Below, piece after piece: positions 6,617-14,636 of a DNA stretch of 28,189 nt; the first letter of the stretch is position 1; the number at the start of each line of letters is the position of its first letter. Source of the DNA: GCA-2747515 sp964427825 (GTDB taxonomy: Bacteria > Patescibacteriota > Minisyncoccia > Moranbacterales > GCA-2747515); assembly GCA_964427825.1 (NCBI GenBank), contig CAYRUU010000009.1, positions 1-28,189 of the forward strand, given 5' to 3'. The notes under the pieces are model-generated. The model was not told where the DNA came from and did no database searches. It saw only the letters and a list, made by a program, of their open reading frames with translations. The position numbers were made by a program, and so were the translations under genes.

Positions 6617-9547
6617 ATGGTAAAGACAAAAATATTTTTTATGAAAAACATCCTGGCGTATATTGCGGTGATGTGCGCTATGCATGTTGCGGTGGCCCCC
6701 GCCGTTTTTGCTGCGGATCAAACGACGCTTTCCGTCACAGTGAACAGTATTACCGTGCCGCCGACGGCAACGATTGTGCGCGTAGAGAATATCACGGCAC
6801 ACACGGCGGATGTGGTTGTGGATGCGGATCCGTCGTATGCCAATATCAATGTGGACGTTGTCTTGACGTTTACAGATCACAATGGACAAACGACGCAGCA
6901 AACTGTACGGGTGACGGTAGACGCCACGGGGCGCATGACGGTTCCCGCGACCAACTTGTTGCCGGGTACGCAGTATGGCGTGACGGTGCAGTATTCCGTT
7001 GCGGGGGCAAATATCTACAGTACACCGTCCGCATCTGCGACGTTTACGACGCTGATTGATGCGCCGCATACGCTGACAGCCGCCGTCAATCCTATCACGC
7101 CGTCCACAGCAGTTGATCTTACTGTGGGTATAGACAGCGCGCTGGTGGGGACAGCAGCGGTATTTACAGTGGAGGTGACACACCAAAAAACAAACGCCGT
7201 CTATACCATACAAAGCACAAAGACTGTGGATGGTTCCACAGTGATACTGCCAGTGACCGGGCTTGATCCTGCAACGACATATAGTTTTCGCGTGAAGTAT
7301 GGCCGCACGGGGACGACAGTAGAAAGTGGTTATTCCGCGCCAGCAACAGCAACGACGCTTCCGCTCACGCCAAGTATCGGCACGATTGTACCGGACCTTA
7401 GTAACACTGACACGGGTGTGACGGTACCGATGATTGTGGACGCAGGTGTTGTGGGCTCAACGATTGATGTGGTGTTGATGGTGAAGAATACGGATACCGG
7501 CGTCGTCACCACACTTCATCTCACTGTCCCCGTGACGGACACGACGGTGAACATCCCCGTTGCTGGCTTGGCACCCGGCACCACCTATGCGTTCCAGGTG
7601 CAGTATGCTCCGACGGGTACAGTGGCGTTCAGCTATCCGTCCGCGGAAGCAACCGCCACAACATCCGCGCCGTCCGCGCCAGTCATTACGTCTATTGTTG
7701 CCGATCCCATAGCGCCGGACACACGCGCAACGGTGACGCTTGCCGTGGATCCTGATCTGATCGGTCACACCATGGATTTTGCTGTGGCATTGACAGATGC
7801 GCACACGGGTCAGACCACCATCGTGCATGTCACAACGCCGATCACCGACACGACGGTGGTATTGCCGATCGCGGGACTTGTCCCGAGCACGACATATGAC
7901 GTGGATGTACGCTATGCGCTTGTGGGCACGTCGGCGTACAGCCCATCGTCCAATACCGTTTCCCATACTACCGCCACGCCGTCCGCGCCAACCATTGTAT
8001 CCGTTGATCCGGATGCAGCACATCCCACAACAGCTGCTACGGTTGTTGTTTCTGTGGATCCCGCCGTGATCGGCACAACGATTACGATGGTTGTGCAAGT
8101 GACGAACCCGCAAACCGGGCAGATCCTAACATTTCCCGTCACAGTACTCGTAACATCGTCAACGATCTCCGTGCCGGTTACGGGGCTGTCTCCAGATACG
8201 CACTATACGATTGCCGCACAGTATGGCATTGACGGTGCGGGAACGTTGAGTCCATTGTCACCATCAGTACCATATAACACATCACGTACAAAAGACGACG
8301 ACAAAAAGAATGATAAAAAAGATGACAACAAAAAAAGCGACGATGCCGGCACGACGGAAACAGTTGTGCTGCCACCTGCAGGGCCATGGATCCCCACTGA
8401 TACATTACCTGCAACACCGGAGGATGCCGGCGTGACGCCACCGACACCGCATATTCCCGCGCCCGATACCAGTGACACGGGAGATGCCACAGCGAGTCCG
8501 ACGACACCAGCGAAAGACTCACGTGATGGACGCAGAGATTGGACCATTGCGGCGGCGGTTGGCACCGTTGCGGAGTGGGCCACTTTTGGCACGCGCATTG
8601 CACGTGACTACCTCGCCACATCAGCGGGCGAAGCGGGGTATCGCGCATTGGCAACAGCCGGTGCGACAGCTGGTGTTGCGTCTGCACTTGCGGTTGGTGC
8701 CGTACCGTTTTTCTCAGTACTGCCTAATGCCATGGTTGGCGGGACATTTTTGCGTTTCTTGGAATTGTTTGGCGTACTTGGACGTCGTAAGGAAGAGCGT
8801 AACTGGGGAACGGTTTTTGAGAAGGTGACACATCTGCCGATTCCCGCTGTCAAAATTGTTTTGACAGACATGAAAGGCGACGAGCTTGCCACAACCTACT
8901 CCGACAGAGAAGGGCGTTTCGGCTTTCTTGTGGAGCCGGGTACCTACTATTTCCAAGCGCACAAAAAAGATTTTGTCGTTGTCAATAATATTGAACGCGA
9001 CGATTTGTACGGCAGTGTGTATCACGGCACACCGGTTACGATCGCCAAGGATACGGTGATGGTGACGAATATCGCCATGGAATCATTGACACAAGATTGG
9101 GAGGCCTATGGGCGTCGCAAAGTGGCGCAGTATCACTCGCTCTTCTCCATCGTCAAAAAATACTTCTTTGTGGTTTTGTACTATGCCGGTTTTCTTGCTA
9201 CGGCGGTGATCACGTACTTTTTTCCGTCATTATTTAACATCGTGATGTTGACGTTGTATGTGATGATCTTTATCTATCAAACATTCTTCAAGAAGAAGAA
9301 ATACGGCGAAGTCGTCACAGCGGCTGGCGCACCAATCCCGTTTGCTGTGGTGAGTTTACATGACACAGGTACGGGCACCAAGGAGAAATTTGCCGTGACG
9401 GATGGTGCTGGGCGGTACTATATGCTTGCCGATGACGGTAAATATACCATTCGTGCTAAGGGTCAGCCGGTGAGTGGTGTAGCGTTTGACAAGCAGGCAC
9501 AGGTTGTGGTGCGTGATGGTATTGTGAAAGAAGATGTGGTGGTATAG
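6617..9547 (+). CDS. Large surface/membrane protein: five Fn3-like domains, transmembrane segments, two carboxypeptidase-regulatory-like domains
   Basis: Function unknown; probably a cell-envelope protein. A signal peptide (ending PAVFA) is followed by five tandem repeats of about 100 residues, rich in Thr and Val. Each ends in a pattern like V-x-GL-x-P-x-T-x-Y followed by a strand and S-x-x-T-T, typical of Fn3/Ig-like folds. A charged Asp/Lys linker and a Pro/Thr-rich stretch (about 8290-8530) follow. Next come a hydrophobic segment (about 8640-8760), a beta domain with SDREGRFGFLVEPGTYYFQA (carboxypeptidase-regulatory type), a hydrophobic pair (about 9160-9290), a KKKK stretch, and a second such domain with VTDGAGRYYMLADDGKYTI. 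ATG 6617 would be nearly leaderless; ATG 6641 also gives a good signal peptide. It is preceded by its own promoter and followed by a terminator. Confidence 0.85.
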   Translation: MVKTKIFFMKNILAYIAVMCAMHVAVAPAVFAADQTTLSVTVNSITVPPTATIVRVENITAHTADVVVDADPSYANINVDVVLTFTDHNGQTTQQTVRVTVDATGRMTVPATNLLPGTQYGVTVQYSVAGANIYSTPSASATFTTLIDAPHTLTAAVNPITPSTAVDLTVGIDSALVGTAAVFTVEVTHQKTNAVYTIQSTKTVDGSTVILPVTGLDPATTYSFRVKYGRTGTTVESGYSAPATATTLPLTPSIGTIVPDLSNTDTGVTVPMIVDAGVVGSTIDVVLMVKNTDTGVVTTLHLTVPVTDTTVNIPVAGLAPGTTYAFQVQYAPTGTVAFSYPSAEATATTSAPSAPVITSIVADPIAPDTRATVTLAVDPDLIGHTMDFAVALTDAHTGQTTIVHVTTPITDTTVVLPIAGLVPSTTYDVDVRYALVGTSAYSPSSNTVSHTTATPSAPTIVSVDPDAAHPTTAATVVVSVDPAVIGTTITMVVQVTNPQTGQILTFPVTVLVTSSTISVPVTGLSPDTHYTIAAQYGIDGAGTLSPLSPSVPYNTSRTKDDDKKNDKKDDNKKSDDAGTTETVVLPPAGPWIPTDTLPATPEDAGVTPPTPHIPAPDTSDTGDATASPTTPAKDSRDGRRDWTIAAAVGTVAEWATFGTRIARDYLATSAGEAGYRALATAGATAGVASALAVGAVPFFSVLPNAMVGGTFLRFLELFGVLGRRKEERNWGTVFEKVTHLPIPAVKIVLTDMKGDELATTYSDREGRFGFLVEPGTYYFQAHKKDFVVVNNIERDDLYGSVYHGTPVTIAKDTVMVTNIAMESLTQDWEAYGRRKVAQYHSLFSIVKKYFFVVLYYAGFLATAVITYFFPSLFNIVMLTLYVMIFIYQTFFKKKKYGEVVTAAGAPIPFAVVSLHDTGTGTKEKFAVTDGAGRYYMLADDGKYTIRAKGQPVSGVAFDKQAQVVVRDGIVKEDVVV

Positions 9548-9572
9548 ATAGCGTACGGTGACATGATCGTAC

Positions 9573-9611
9573 AAAAAACCGTGAGACACATTGCGTGCCG
9601 TCGGTTTTTTT
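9573..9611 (+). terminator. Probable terminator after the Fn3-like gene
   Basis: AAAAAACCG (9573-9581) pairs with CGGTTTTTT (9602-9610) around a 20-base loop, ending in a T run. The loop is large, with only short internal pairing (CAC/GTG), so the fold is plausible rather than certain. Confidence 0.6.
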
Positions 9612-9634
9612 GTTACGCTAGGAACGTTTTGTTG

Positions 9635-9643
9635 TGATAAAAT
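9635..9643 (+). promoter_or_regulatory. Extended -10 promoter of the U32 gene (leaderless arrangement)
   Basis: TGATAAAAT ends only 3 bases before the ATG at 9647. If that ATG is used, the transcript must begin at or just before the start codon. Confidence 0.5.
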
Positions 9644-9646
9644 AGT

Positions 9647-10912
9647 ATGACGCAATCGCATATAGCACAATCTGTGGAGGTGATGGCGCCCGTGGGCAGT
9701 TTTGCGGCGCTGGCGGCGGCAATCCATGCTGGTGCGGACAGTGTGTATTTTGGCGTCACGCAGTTGAATATGCGTGCGCGTGCGGCAGATAATATGCGTA
9801 TTGAGGATATCGCCGACGTTGTGGAGCGCGCGCATGCGGCCCAGGTTTTGGCATATGTCGTGGTTAATACACTGCTCTATGATCACGACATGATCATGAT
9901 GCGTCGCATTGTGGATGCCGCACAGGCTGCTGGCGCCGACGCGGTGATCGCCGCGGACATTGCATGCATTGCCTATTGCAATGAGATTGGGATGTCGGTG
10001 CATATTTCCGTGCAGCAATCTATCGCTAATTATGAGACGGTGGCGTTTTTTGCACAATACACCAATCGCGTTGTGTTGGCGCGCGAGTTAAACCTTGATC
10101 AGATTGCGGCGATTGCACGTGCCATTCGCGATCACCGCTTGATGGGGTGCGAGGGGCGTCTTATGGAGATTGAAGTGTTTGCGCACGGGGCACTGTGTGT
10201 TGCTCAGTCTGGGCGGTGTGCCATGAGTCTGTATCACCACAACGCCAGTGCCAATCGCGGCGCATGTCGTCAAACATGTCGCATGCCCTATAAGGTGACC
10301 AATCTTGAGACCGGAAAAGAGTTGGTCGTGGACAATCACTATGTGATGAGCGCGGCGGATATTTGTACGATTGACTTCTTGGATCTGGTGATAGCTGCCG
10401 GCGTGCATGTGTTGAAGATTGAGGGGCGCGGACGCCCACCAGAATATGTGGACACAGTTGTGCGGACGTATAAAAAGGCACTTTCGGATCTTGAGAATGA
10501 CACCTACACAAAAGACGCCATCGCAACATACATGACGGATTTGGCAACAGTGTTCAACCGCACGTTGTCGCACGGGAATTATTTCTTGGGGCGTGAGGTG
10601 GGCGCCTATTCACGTGTATATGGATCACGTGCCACGCAGCGCAAGCAATACTGTGCACGCGTGGTACACTATTACCGCAAAGCGGGTGTGGCGGAAGTGT
10701 TGGTGGAGGCGGGTACATTGACGGATGGCGATACTGTCATCATTATCGGTGCGACGACAGGCGTTCTACGTTTGACTGTGCGGGATATGCGGGTGGATGA
10801 AGCACTTGTCACGACAGCGACGCGTGGCACATCGGTGACGCTGAAAGTGCCGTCGCGTGTGCGTATTGCTGATCGTCTCTATGTTCTGTGCGAGCGGGAT
10901 TCTGTGGTATAA
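9647..10912 (+). CDS. Peptidase U32-family protein (probable RNA hydroxylation enzyme, TrhP/RlhA type)
   Basis: Characterised U32 proteins include TrhP (5-hydroxyuridine at tRNA position 34), RlhA (5-hydroxycytidine in 23S rRNA) and UbiU/UbiV; they are iron-sulfur proteins rather than confirmed peptidases. The 421-residue protein begins with the family strand VEVMAPVGSFAAL followed by HAGADSVYFGV. It has the U32 signature EVFAHGALCVAQSGRCAMS (residues 176-194). Four cysteines (184, 191, 207, 211) match the usual iron-sulfur ligands. Which RNA it acts on cannot be told from the sequence. The start fits the family N-terminus but has no Shine-Dalgarno. Its TAA stop lies inside the TATAAT of the next promoter. 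Confidence 0.9.
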   Translation: MTQSHIAQSVEVMAPVGSFAALAAAIHAGADSVYFGVTQLNMRARAADNMRIEDIADVVERAHAAQVLAYVVVNTLLYDHDMIMMRRIVDAAQAAGADAVIAADIACIAYCNEIGMSVHISVQQSIANYETVAFFAQYTNRVVLARELNLDQIAAIARAIRDHRLMGCEGRLMEIEVFAHGALCVAQSGRCAMSLYHHNASANRGACRQTCRMPYKVTNLETGKELVVDNHYVMSAADICTIDFLDLVIAAGVHVLKIEGRGRPPEYVDTVVRTYKKALSDLENDTYTKDAIATYMTDLATVFNRTLSHGNYFLGREVGAYSRVYGSRATQRKQYCARVVHYYRKAGVAEVLVEAGTLTDGDTVIIIGATTGVLRLTVRDMRVDEALVTTATRGTSVTLKVPSRVRIADRLYVLCERDSVV

Positions 10913-10913
10913 T
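10905..10913 (+). promoter_or_regulatory. Extended -10 promoter of the ferredoxin gene
   Basis: TGTGGTATAAT (core TGG-TATAAT at 10905-10913) overlaps the last codons and stop codon of the U32 gene, since the TAA at 10910-10912 is part of the -10. The predicted leader is about 47 bases. Confidence 0.65.
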
Positions 10914-10966
10914 GCGGAGGACGCCACGACACGGTGGCATGTAACAAGATATAAATATTATGATCT

Positions 10967-11218
10967 ATGGGAACAAAAAAAATACGTGTCACGCAACGAC
11001 ATACGGATTGTATTGGGTGTGGGGCATGTGTGATGGCGGCGCCGCGTCAGTGGGCAATGGATCCAGAGGAAGGCAAGGCAGTACTCATTGGCGGACGTGT
11101 GGAAGGCGAGCTGATGACGGTGGAGATTGATGCGGAGGACGTACAGGCAAATCGTGAGGCAGCGATGGCATGTCCAGTTCAGATCATTACCGTTGAAGAA
11201 GAGGGTGCGGTAGCATAG
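10967..11218 (+). CDS. Ferredoxin, single 4Fe-4S cluster
   Basis: This is a small electron carrier of 83 residues. Three cysteines in C-x2-C-x2-C spacing (Cys15, 18, 21, in DCIGCGACVMA) plus Cys69 followed by Pro (MACPVQII) make one 4Fe-4S site. The C-terminal half has no second cysteine set, so it is a monocluster ferredoxin. It is acidic, as expected for an electron-transfer partner. It has its own promoter and probably shares a transcript with the MFS gene 49 bases downstream. Its position next to the iron-sulfur U32 protein suggests, without proving, that it could supply electrons to that enzyme. Confidence 0.92.
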   Translation: MGTKKIRVTQRHTDCIGCGACVMAAPRQWAMDPEEGKAVLIGGRVEGELMTVEIDAEDVQANREAAMACPVQIITVEEEGAVA

Positions 11219-11267
11219 GCGCGTTGGCGTCACAGGCCGACAATAATAAAAACAAAACAAACAGCAC

Positions 11268-12446
11268 ATGAGACGCTCTTTTCGCATTGAAGAAAGCACA
11301 AGCCGGTCAATTCAGTTGATTGCGTTTTTGGGTTTTCTCTATGGCTTGTCTATTTCCCTTTTAGCGTATGTGACGTCGTCCTATTTTAAGGAAGTGACGG
11401 GATCAGACAATGTCAGTGGATTTTACTTCATCATTTTTGCGGTGGCGTTGCCGCTGCTGTTTCATTTGCACCGTTTTGTGGAGGGTTTTGGGCGGGCGCG
11501 TACACTCATGCTCGTGCTTGTCATGCAGATTGAAGTACTGTTTTTCTTGCAATTCGTGCCAGTGCACTATGCCGGCGCGGCGCTGCTCATTGTGTATGCC
11601 ATTTTGAATAGTTTTGTGGCGGTGCTGATTGACATTGTCCTGGAGGCGTATAGTGTGGATGGCACGACGGGGCGCTTGCGTGGGCTGTATTTGTCGGTGT
11701 GGAATTTCGGTGTTTTGGTGGGCCCACTCCTCTCAATGTATATTTTGGATCGCTTCGGGTTCAGCGCGATTTTTACGGCGGAGCTGCTGGTTTATGTGGC
11801 AATGTTTTTGGCGGTGTTTCTTGCACTCAACAATATTCGTGGGCATGTGCCCAAGCAGCGCCTCTCGCTGCGCAAAGTGGCGCGCATCTTTCACGCGCGC
11901 CGCGACTTGACATACATCTACGCGATTTCTCTTGCATTGCGCTTTTTCTATGCCGTGATGACAGTCTACATGCCGCTGTATCTCTTTGATCTTGGCATGC
12001 AGCCGATGGAGGTAGGGCTTGTTTTTACGGTGATGTTGATCCCGTTTATTTTATTGCAATATCCGGCAGGTGTGTTGGCAGACAAGAAGTATGGGGAAAA
12101 GGAGATGATTATTGTGGGGATTATGATCATGATTGGTGCCACGGTGTGGATGGGGTTGACCAATCGTACGGATGTGTGGATGTGGATGGTGCTTTTGACT
12201 GTGTCGCGTATTGGCGCGGCGATTTTGGAAACCATGGAAGACTCTTATTTCTACAAACAGATTACTGCCAACGACATGGCATTGATTAATTTTTTCCGCA
12301 CGACGCGTCCTCTTGCCTATGTGATGTGCATGTTATTGGTTGGTACGACATTTCTCTTTTTTGGGATGCAGAGTATGTTTGCGGTACTTGTGATTGTGTT
12401 GCTACTGTCTCTTGTACCGGCGTGGCGACTGCGTGATACGCGGTGA
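11268..12446 (+). CDS. Major facilitator superfamily transporter
   Basis: The 392-residue protein is strongly hydrophobic with about 12 predicted transmembrane segments in two halves. They are separated by a basic loop (HVPKQRLSLRKVARIFHARRD, near residues 192-212). Elements such as GRLRGLYLSVWNFGVLVGP and the loop PAGVLADKKYGEKE in the second half resemble MFS loop motifs. The substrate is unknown. No separate promoter is apparent in the 49-base gap, so cotranscription with the ferredoxin gene is likely. No Shine-Dalgarno precedes ATG 11268. Confidence 0.88.
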   Translation: MRRSFRIEESTSRSIQLIAFLGFLYGLSISLLAYVTSSYFKEVTGSDNVSGFYFIIFAVALPLLFHLHRFVEGFGRARTLMLVLVMQIEVLFFLQFVPVHYAGAALLIVYAILNSFVAVLIDIVLEAYSVDGTTGRLRGLYLSVWNFGVLVGPLLSMYILDRFGFSAIFTAELLVYVAMFLAVFLALNNIRGHVPKQRLSLRKVARIFHARRDLTYIYAISLALRFFYAVMTVYMPLYLFDLGMQPMEVGLVFTVMLIPFILLQYPAGVLADKKYGEKEMIIVGIMIMIGATVWMGLTNRTDVWMWMVLLTVSRIGAAILETMEDSYFYKQITANDMALINFFRTTRPLAYVMCMLLVGTTFLFFGMQSMFAVLVIVLLLSLVPAWRLRDTR

Positions 12447-12467
12447 GATGCGGCTGGACGTGTTTTG

Positions 12468-12476
12468 TGGTATACT
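12468..12476 (+). promoter_or_regulatory. Extended -10 promoter of the first small secreted protein
   Basis: TGTGGTATACT ends at 12476 with -10 TATACT at 12471-12476. No -35 is visible. The predicted leader is about 25 bases to ATG 12508. Confidence 0.65.
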
Positions 12477-12507
12477 AGTGGAAGAATATTTATACATACG
12501 ACCCTCT

Positions 12508-13227
12508 ATGACAAGTGGTTCTCCAACAATACATGTTGTACTCATGATCTGCGGACTCGCGCTGTGGGCGCCTCTTGGGGTTTTTGCAGCGACGGACGGC
12601 GTCTATATGATTAGCGTGGATAGTGTCGGTTTTGCCGGCGGGCAAACAAGCACGGACGGAACATACGGCGTCACGGACACACTCGGTGAGCCGATTATCG
12701 GTGTCAGTACGGACGGTATGTATCAATCGCAAGACGGCATATGGTATCCGGAAAGCGCAGCGACGACGATGATGACGCTGACATTGAGCGCAGCGACGAC
12801 AGATCTCGGCACACTGATTGCTGGCACACCAAATACCGGAACGATTACCACCACCGTCACTACTAATGCACCAAATGGTTATCAGTTGTTTATCAATCAA
12901 GATCACGACCTCACACACACGGATGACGGGACGACGGTGATCCCGGCATTTTCCGCGGGAACGATTGCTATACCGTCGATGTGGGGTACAAATGTCGGGC
13001 TTGGTGTGTCTCTCCTTACCGCGACGGACAAAGCTGTGAAGTGGGGTGTCAGTCCTAATGAAACGTACGCCGCTATTCCCACGATAGCGACGCTGTTGCA
13101 TGCGGTGACGGGTTATCATGATCTGCCGAATGACACCGTGATGCAATACAAGACTGATGTGGCGCAGTCGCAAAAGGCGGGCATGTATGCCAATACCGTG
13201 ACATACACGGCAATGGAAAGTCTCTAG
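12508..13227 (+). CDS. Secreted protein of a local paralogous family (Cys-less member)
   Basis: Function unknown. The 239-residue protein has a signal peptide (hydrophobic stretch about residues 8-25, cleavage after VFA). A short N-terminal module follows with a GG-x-S then DT-x-GEP-x-x-G-x-S pattern ending in DGIWYPE. That module resembles a repeat seen at the N-terminus of many bacterial exoproteins. The rest matches the family domain shared with 13324-13953 and with the end of the delta-60 protein: LGTLIAGTPNTGTI, VTTNAPNGYQL, and near the end YKTDVAQSQKAGMYANTVTYTA. Unlike its two relatives it lacks the paired cysteines. The open frame runs further upstream, but ATG 12508 gives the signal peptide and follows the promoter. 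Confidence 0.8.
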   Translation: MTSGSPTIHVVLMICGLALWAPLGVFAATDGVYMISVDSVGFAGGQTSTDGTYGVTDTLGEPIIGVSTDGMYQSQDGIWYPESAATTMMTLTLSAATTDLGTLIAGTPNTGTITTTVTTNAPNGYQLFINQDHDLTHTDDGTTVIPAFSAGTIAIPSMWGTNVGLGVSLLTATDKAVKWGVSPNETYAAIPTIATLLHAVTGYHDLPNDTVMQYKTDVAQSQKAGMYANTVTYTAMESL

Positions 13228-13235
13228 GGTGGGGA

Positions 13236-13281
13236 TGTGGATAACTCCTCTTGTGCTTTTTTTGGTAAAGTGTGCTATAGT
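13236..13281 (+). promoter_or_regulatory. DnaA box and promoter of the second small secreted protein
   Basis: TGTGGATAA (13236-13244), a perfect DnaA box on the minus strand, is followed by TTGTGC (13251-13256). Then comes TGC-TATAGT (13273-13281), an extended -10 with a 19-base spacer from TTGTGC. The leader to ATG 13324 is very A/T-rich. Confidence 0.5.
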
Positions 13282-13323
13282 AACAATGTCTTCATAAAAT
13301 AATTTGTAAAATAAAAAAGCACT

Positions 13324-13953
13324 ATGCATTTTTATAAGGCAGTCAGTAGTATAGCGGTAGTATCATTGGTTTTTGTCGGCGCATCCGTTGCGTTTGCGGC
13401 AAACCCCGACACCATCACACTGTCGGCAACTGTTACGGGAACGGTTGCACTCAGTTGCGATCAAACCGGGAATCCCGATTCTACGCCAAAAACTGTGGAA
13501 TTGGGCACGTTGACGGCAGGTACGCCGGTAACGGGCAGCACAACATGCACCGTGACGACAAACAACGCTACGGGATACACATTGAATGTAAAGCGTGATG
13601 ATGCGGATACCACCATGGACAATGTCGCGGATGCTTCTGTGAATATTGCCGATCTTCCCAACACCATTGCCGGTACCGCACCAAACAATCCCATTACATG
13701 GACGGATGGTACGACGAAGGGCTTGGGTTATACAGTTGCCTCTACAAGTGCAACAGGTGGTAATATCGCATGGGCAAACACCGGTGCAAACTACGTGGGA
13801 TTTACAACGGCCGGTGAGAACATTATGACATCCACAGGATATGATGCAACATCCACAACGACGGTAGTGAACTATAAGTTGGATGTGCTGTCCACGCAAC
13901 AGGCGGGCAACTATGACGGTGTCATTACCTATACAGCAACGACAAATCCCTAA
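13324..13953 (+). CDS. Secreted protein of the local paralogous family (Cys-paired member)
   Basis: Function unknown; small, Thr-rich, secreted. Residues 1-25 form a clear signal peptide ending VAFA. The mature part carries two cysteines, in LSCDQTG and TTCTVTTN, that could form a disulfide. The core LGTLTAGTPVTG...TTNNATGYTL and the C-terminal YKLDVLSTQQAGNYDGVITYTA are shared with the neighbouring gene and with the delta-60 protein. It probably represents the minimal form of this domain, exported alone. It has its own promoter and a strong terminator, so it is likely monocistronic and possibly abundant. Pilin-like or matrix roles are possible, but no motif decides. Confidence 0.85.
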   Translation: MHFYKAVSSIAVVSLVFVGASVAFAANPDTITLSATVTGTVALSCDQTGNPDSTPKTVELGTLTAGTPVTGSTTCTVTTNNATGYTLNVKRDDADTTMDNVADASVNIADLPNTIAGTAPNNPITWTDGTTKGLGYTVASTSATGGNIAWANTGANYVGFTTAGENIMTSTGYDATSTTTVVNYKLDVLSTQQAGNYDGVITYTATTNP

Positions 13954-13970
13954 TATTCCGCAAAAGATAG

Positions 13971-14003
13971 CAACCTCTCCCAGCGAGAGGTTGTTTTATT
14001 TTA
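13971..14003 (+). terminator. Strong Rho-independent terminator
   Basis: CAACCTCTC (13971-13979) pairs perfectly with GAGAGGTTG (13985-13993) around a five-base loop. It is followed by a T-rich tail (TTTTATTTTAT). Confidence 0.95.
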
Positions 14004-14050
14004 TGCACCGTAAAAAGTAGCAGTGTTGCGCGCTATCCACTGCTGCGCGC

Positions 14051-14088
14051 GTGGTGGATTTGCACCACCGACAAGGGTGCGGTATAAT
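14051..14088 (+). promoter_or_regulatory. Promoter of the KH-protein gene with an inverted repeat over the -35
   Basis: TTGCAC (14060-14065) and TATAAT (14083-14088) are separated by exactly 17 bases. A perfect inverted repeat, GTGGTG (14051-14056) with CACCAC (14063-14068), overlaps the -35 and could be an operator. A second perfect repeat, AGCAGTG (14019-14025) with CACTGCT (14038-14044), lies just upstream. The leader is about 95 bases and contains a 7-base stem AGCGTTT/AGACGCT with one G-U pair. Confidence 0.75.
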
Positions 14089-14190
14089 AGCGGTGGAGGA
14101 TGATCTCACCATAAGCGTTTAAGAAGGTCGGAGACGCTGCTTGAGAATCAGTCTTTCCGTATAAATCAGTAATCGGTCAGTCATAACGTT

Positions 14191-14514
14191 ATGGAACGAG
14201 ATGCACAATTTGTCGAGGAGGTCGTCAAGATGCTTGTCGACAATCCCGATGACGTCAAAGTGGACCGCACCGTTGATGAGATGGGCGTGTTGATCACGCT
14301 CAGCGTCAATCCCGGTGACATGGGTATGGTCATCGGTCGTGAAGGTTCCACCGCCAAGGCACTGCGTACGCTTCTTCGCGTCGTTGGCGCGCGCAACAAT
14401 GCGCGTGTGAACCTGAAGATCAATGAACCGGAAGGTTCCGAGCGCCCGCACAAAAGCAATGGCGAGAGCACACAAAAAACGCTTGATGAAGTCGTTGGAG
14501 ATATCCAGATCTAA
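14191..14514 (+). CDS. khpA: KH-domain RNA-binding protein, KhpA type
   Basis: KhpA proteins are small KH-domain RNA chaperones that pair with KhpB (Jag/EloR) in firmicutes and influence cell elongation. This 107-residue protein has a single KH domain with the GxxG loop as GREG (residues 49-52) inside GMVIGREGSTAKALRTLLR. KhpA proteins are usually near 80 residues; the extra length is a hydrophilic C-terminal tail (from about residue 80: EPEGSERPHKSNGESTQKT). It stands alone between its own promoter and a strong terminator. Family membership is clear; the in vivo partner is not visible here. Confidence 0.9.
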   Translation: MERDAQFVEEVVKMLVDNPDDVKVDRTVDEMGVLITLSVNPGDMGMVIGREGSTAKALRTLLRVVGARNNARVNLKINEPEGSERPHKSNGESTQKTLDEVVGDIQI

Positions 14515-14534
14515 ACGTCACTTTTGAAGCAAAG

Positions 14535-14560
14535 ACCCGCCCCGACCGGCGGGTTTTTGT
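14535..14560 (+). terminator. Rho-independent terminator after the KH-protein gene
   Basis: The GC-rich stem ACCCGCC (14535-14541) with GGCGGGT (14548-14554) and a six-base loop is followed by TTTTTGT. Confidence 0.95.
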
Positions 14561-14583
14561 GTACTGTGCACATGATGATGGTG

Positions 14584-14592
14584 TGGTATAAT
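14584..14592 (+). promoter_or_regulatory. Extended -10 promoter of the nucleotidyltransferase gene
   Basis: TGTGGTATAAT ends at 14592 (TGG-TATAAT at 14584-14592). No -35 is visible. The leader is about 38 bases. Confidence 0.65.
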
Positions 14593-14636
14593 GGCGTTGT
14601 CGCTAGAGGTGAGTAACTATATAAGACGAGAGGGCA

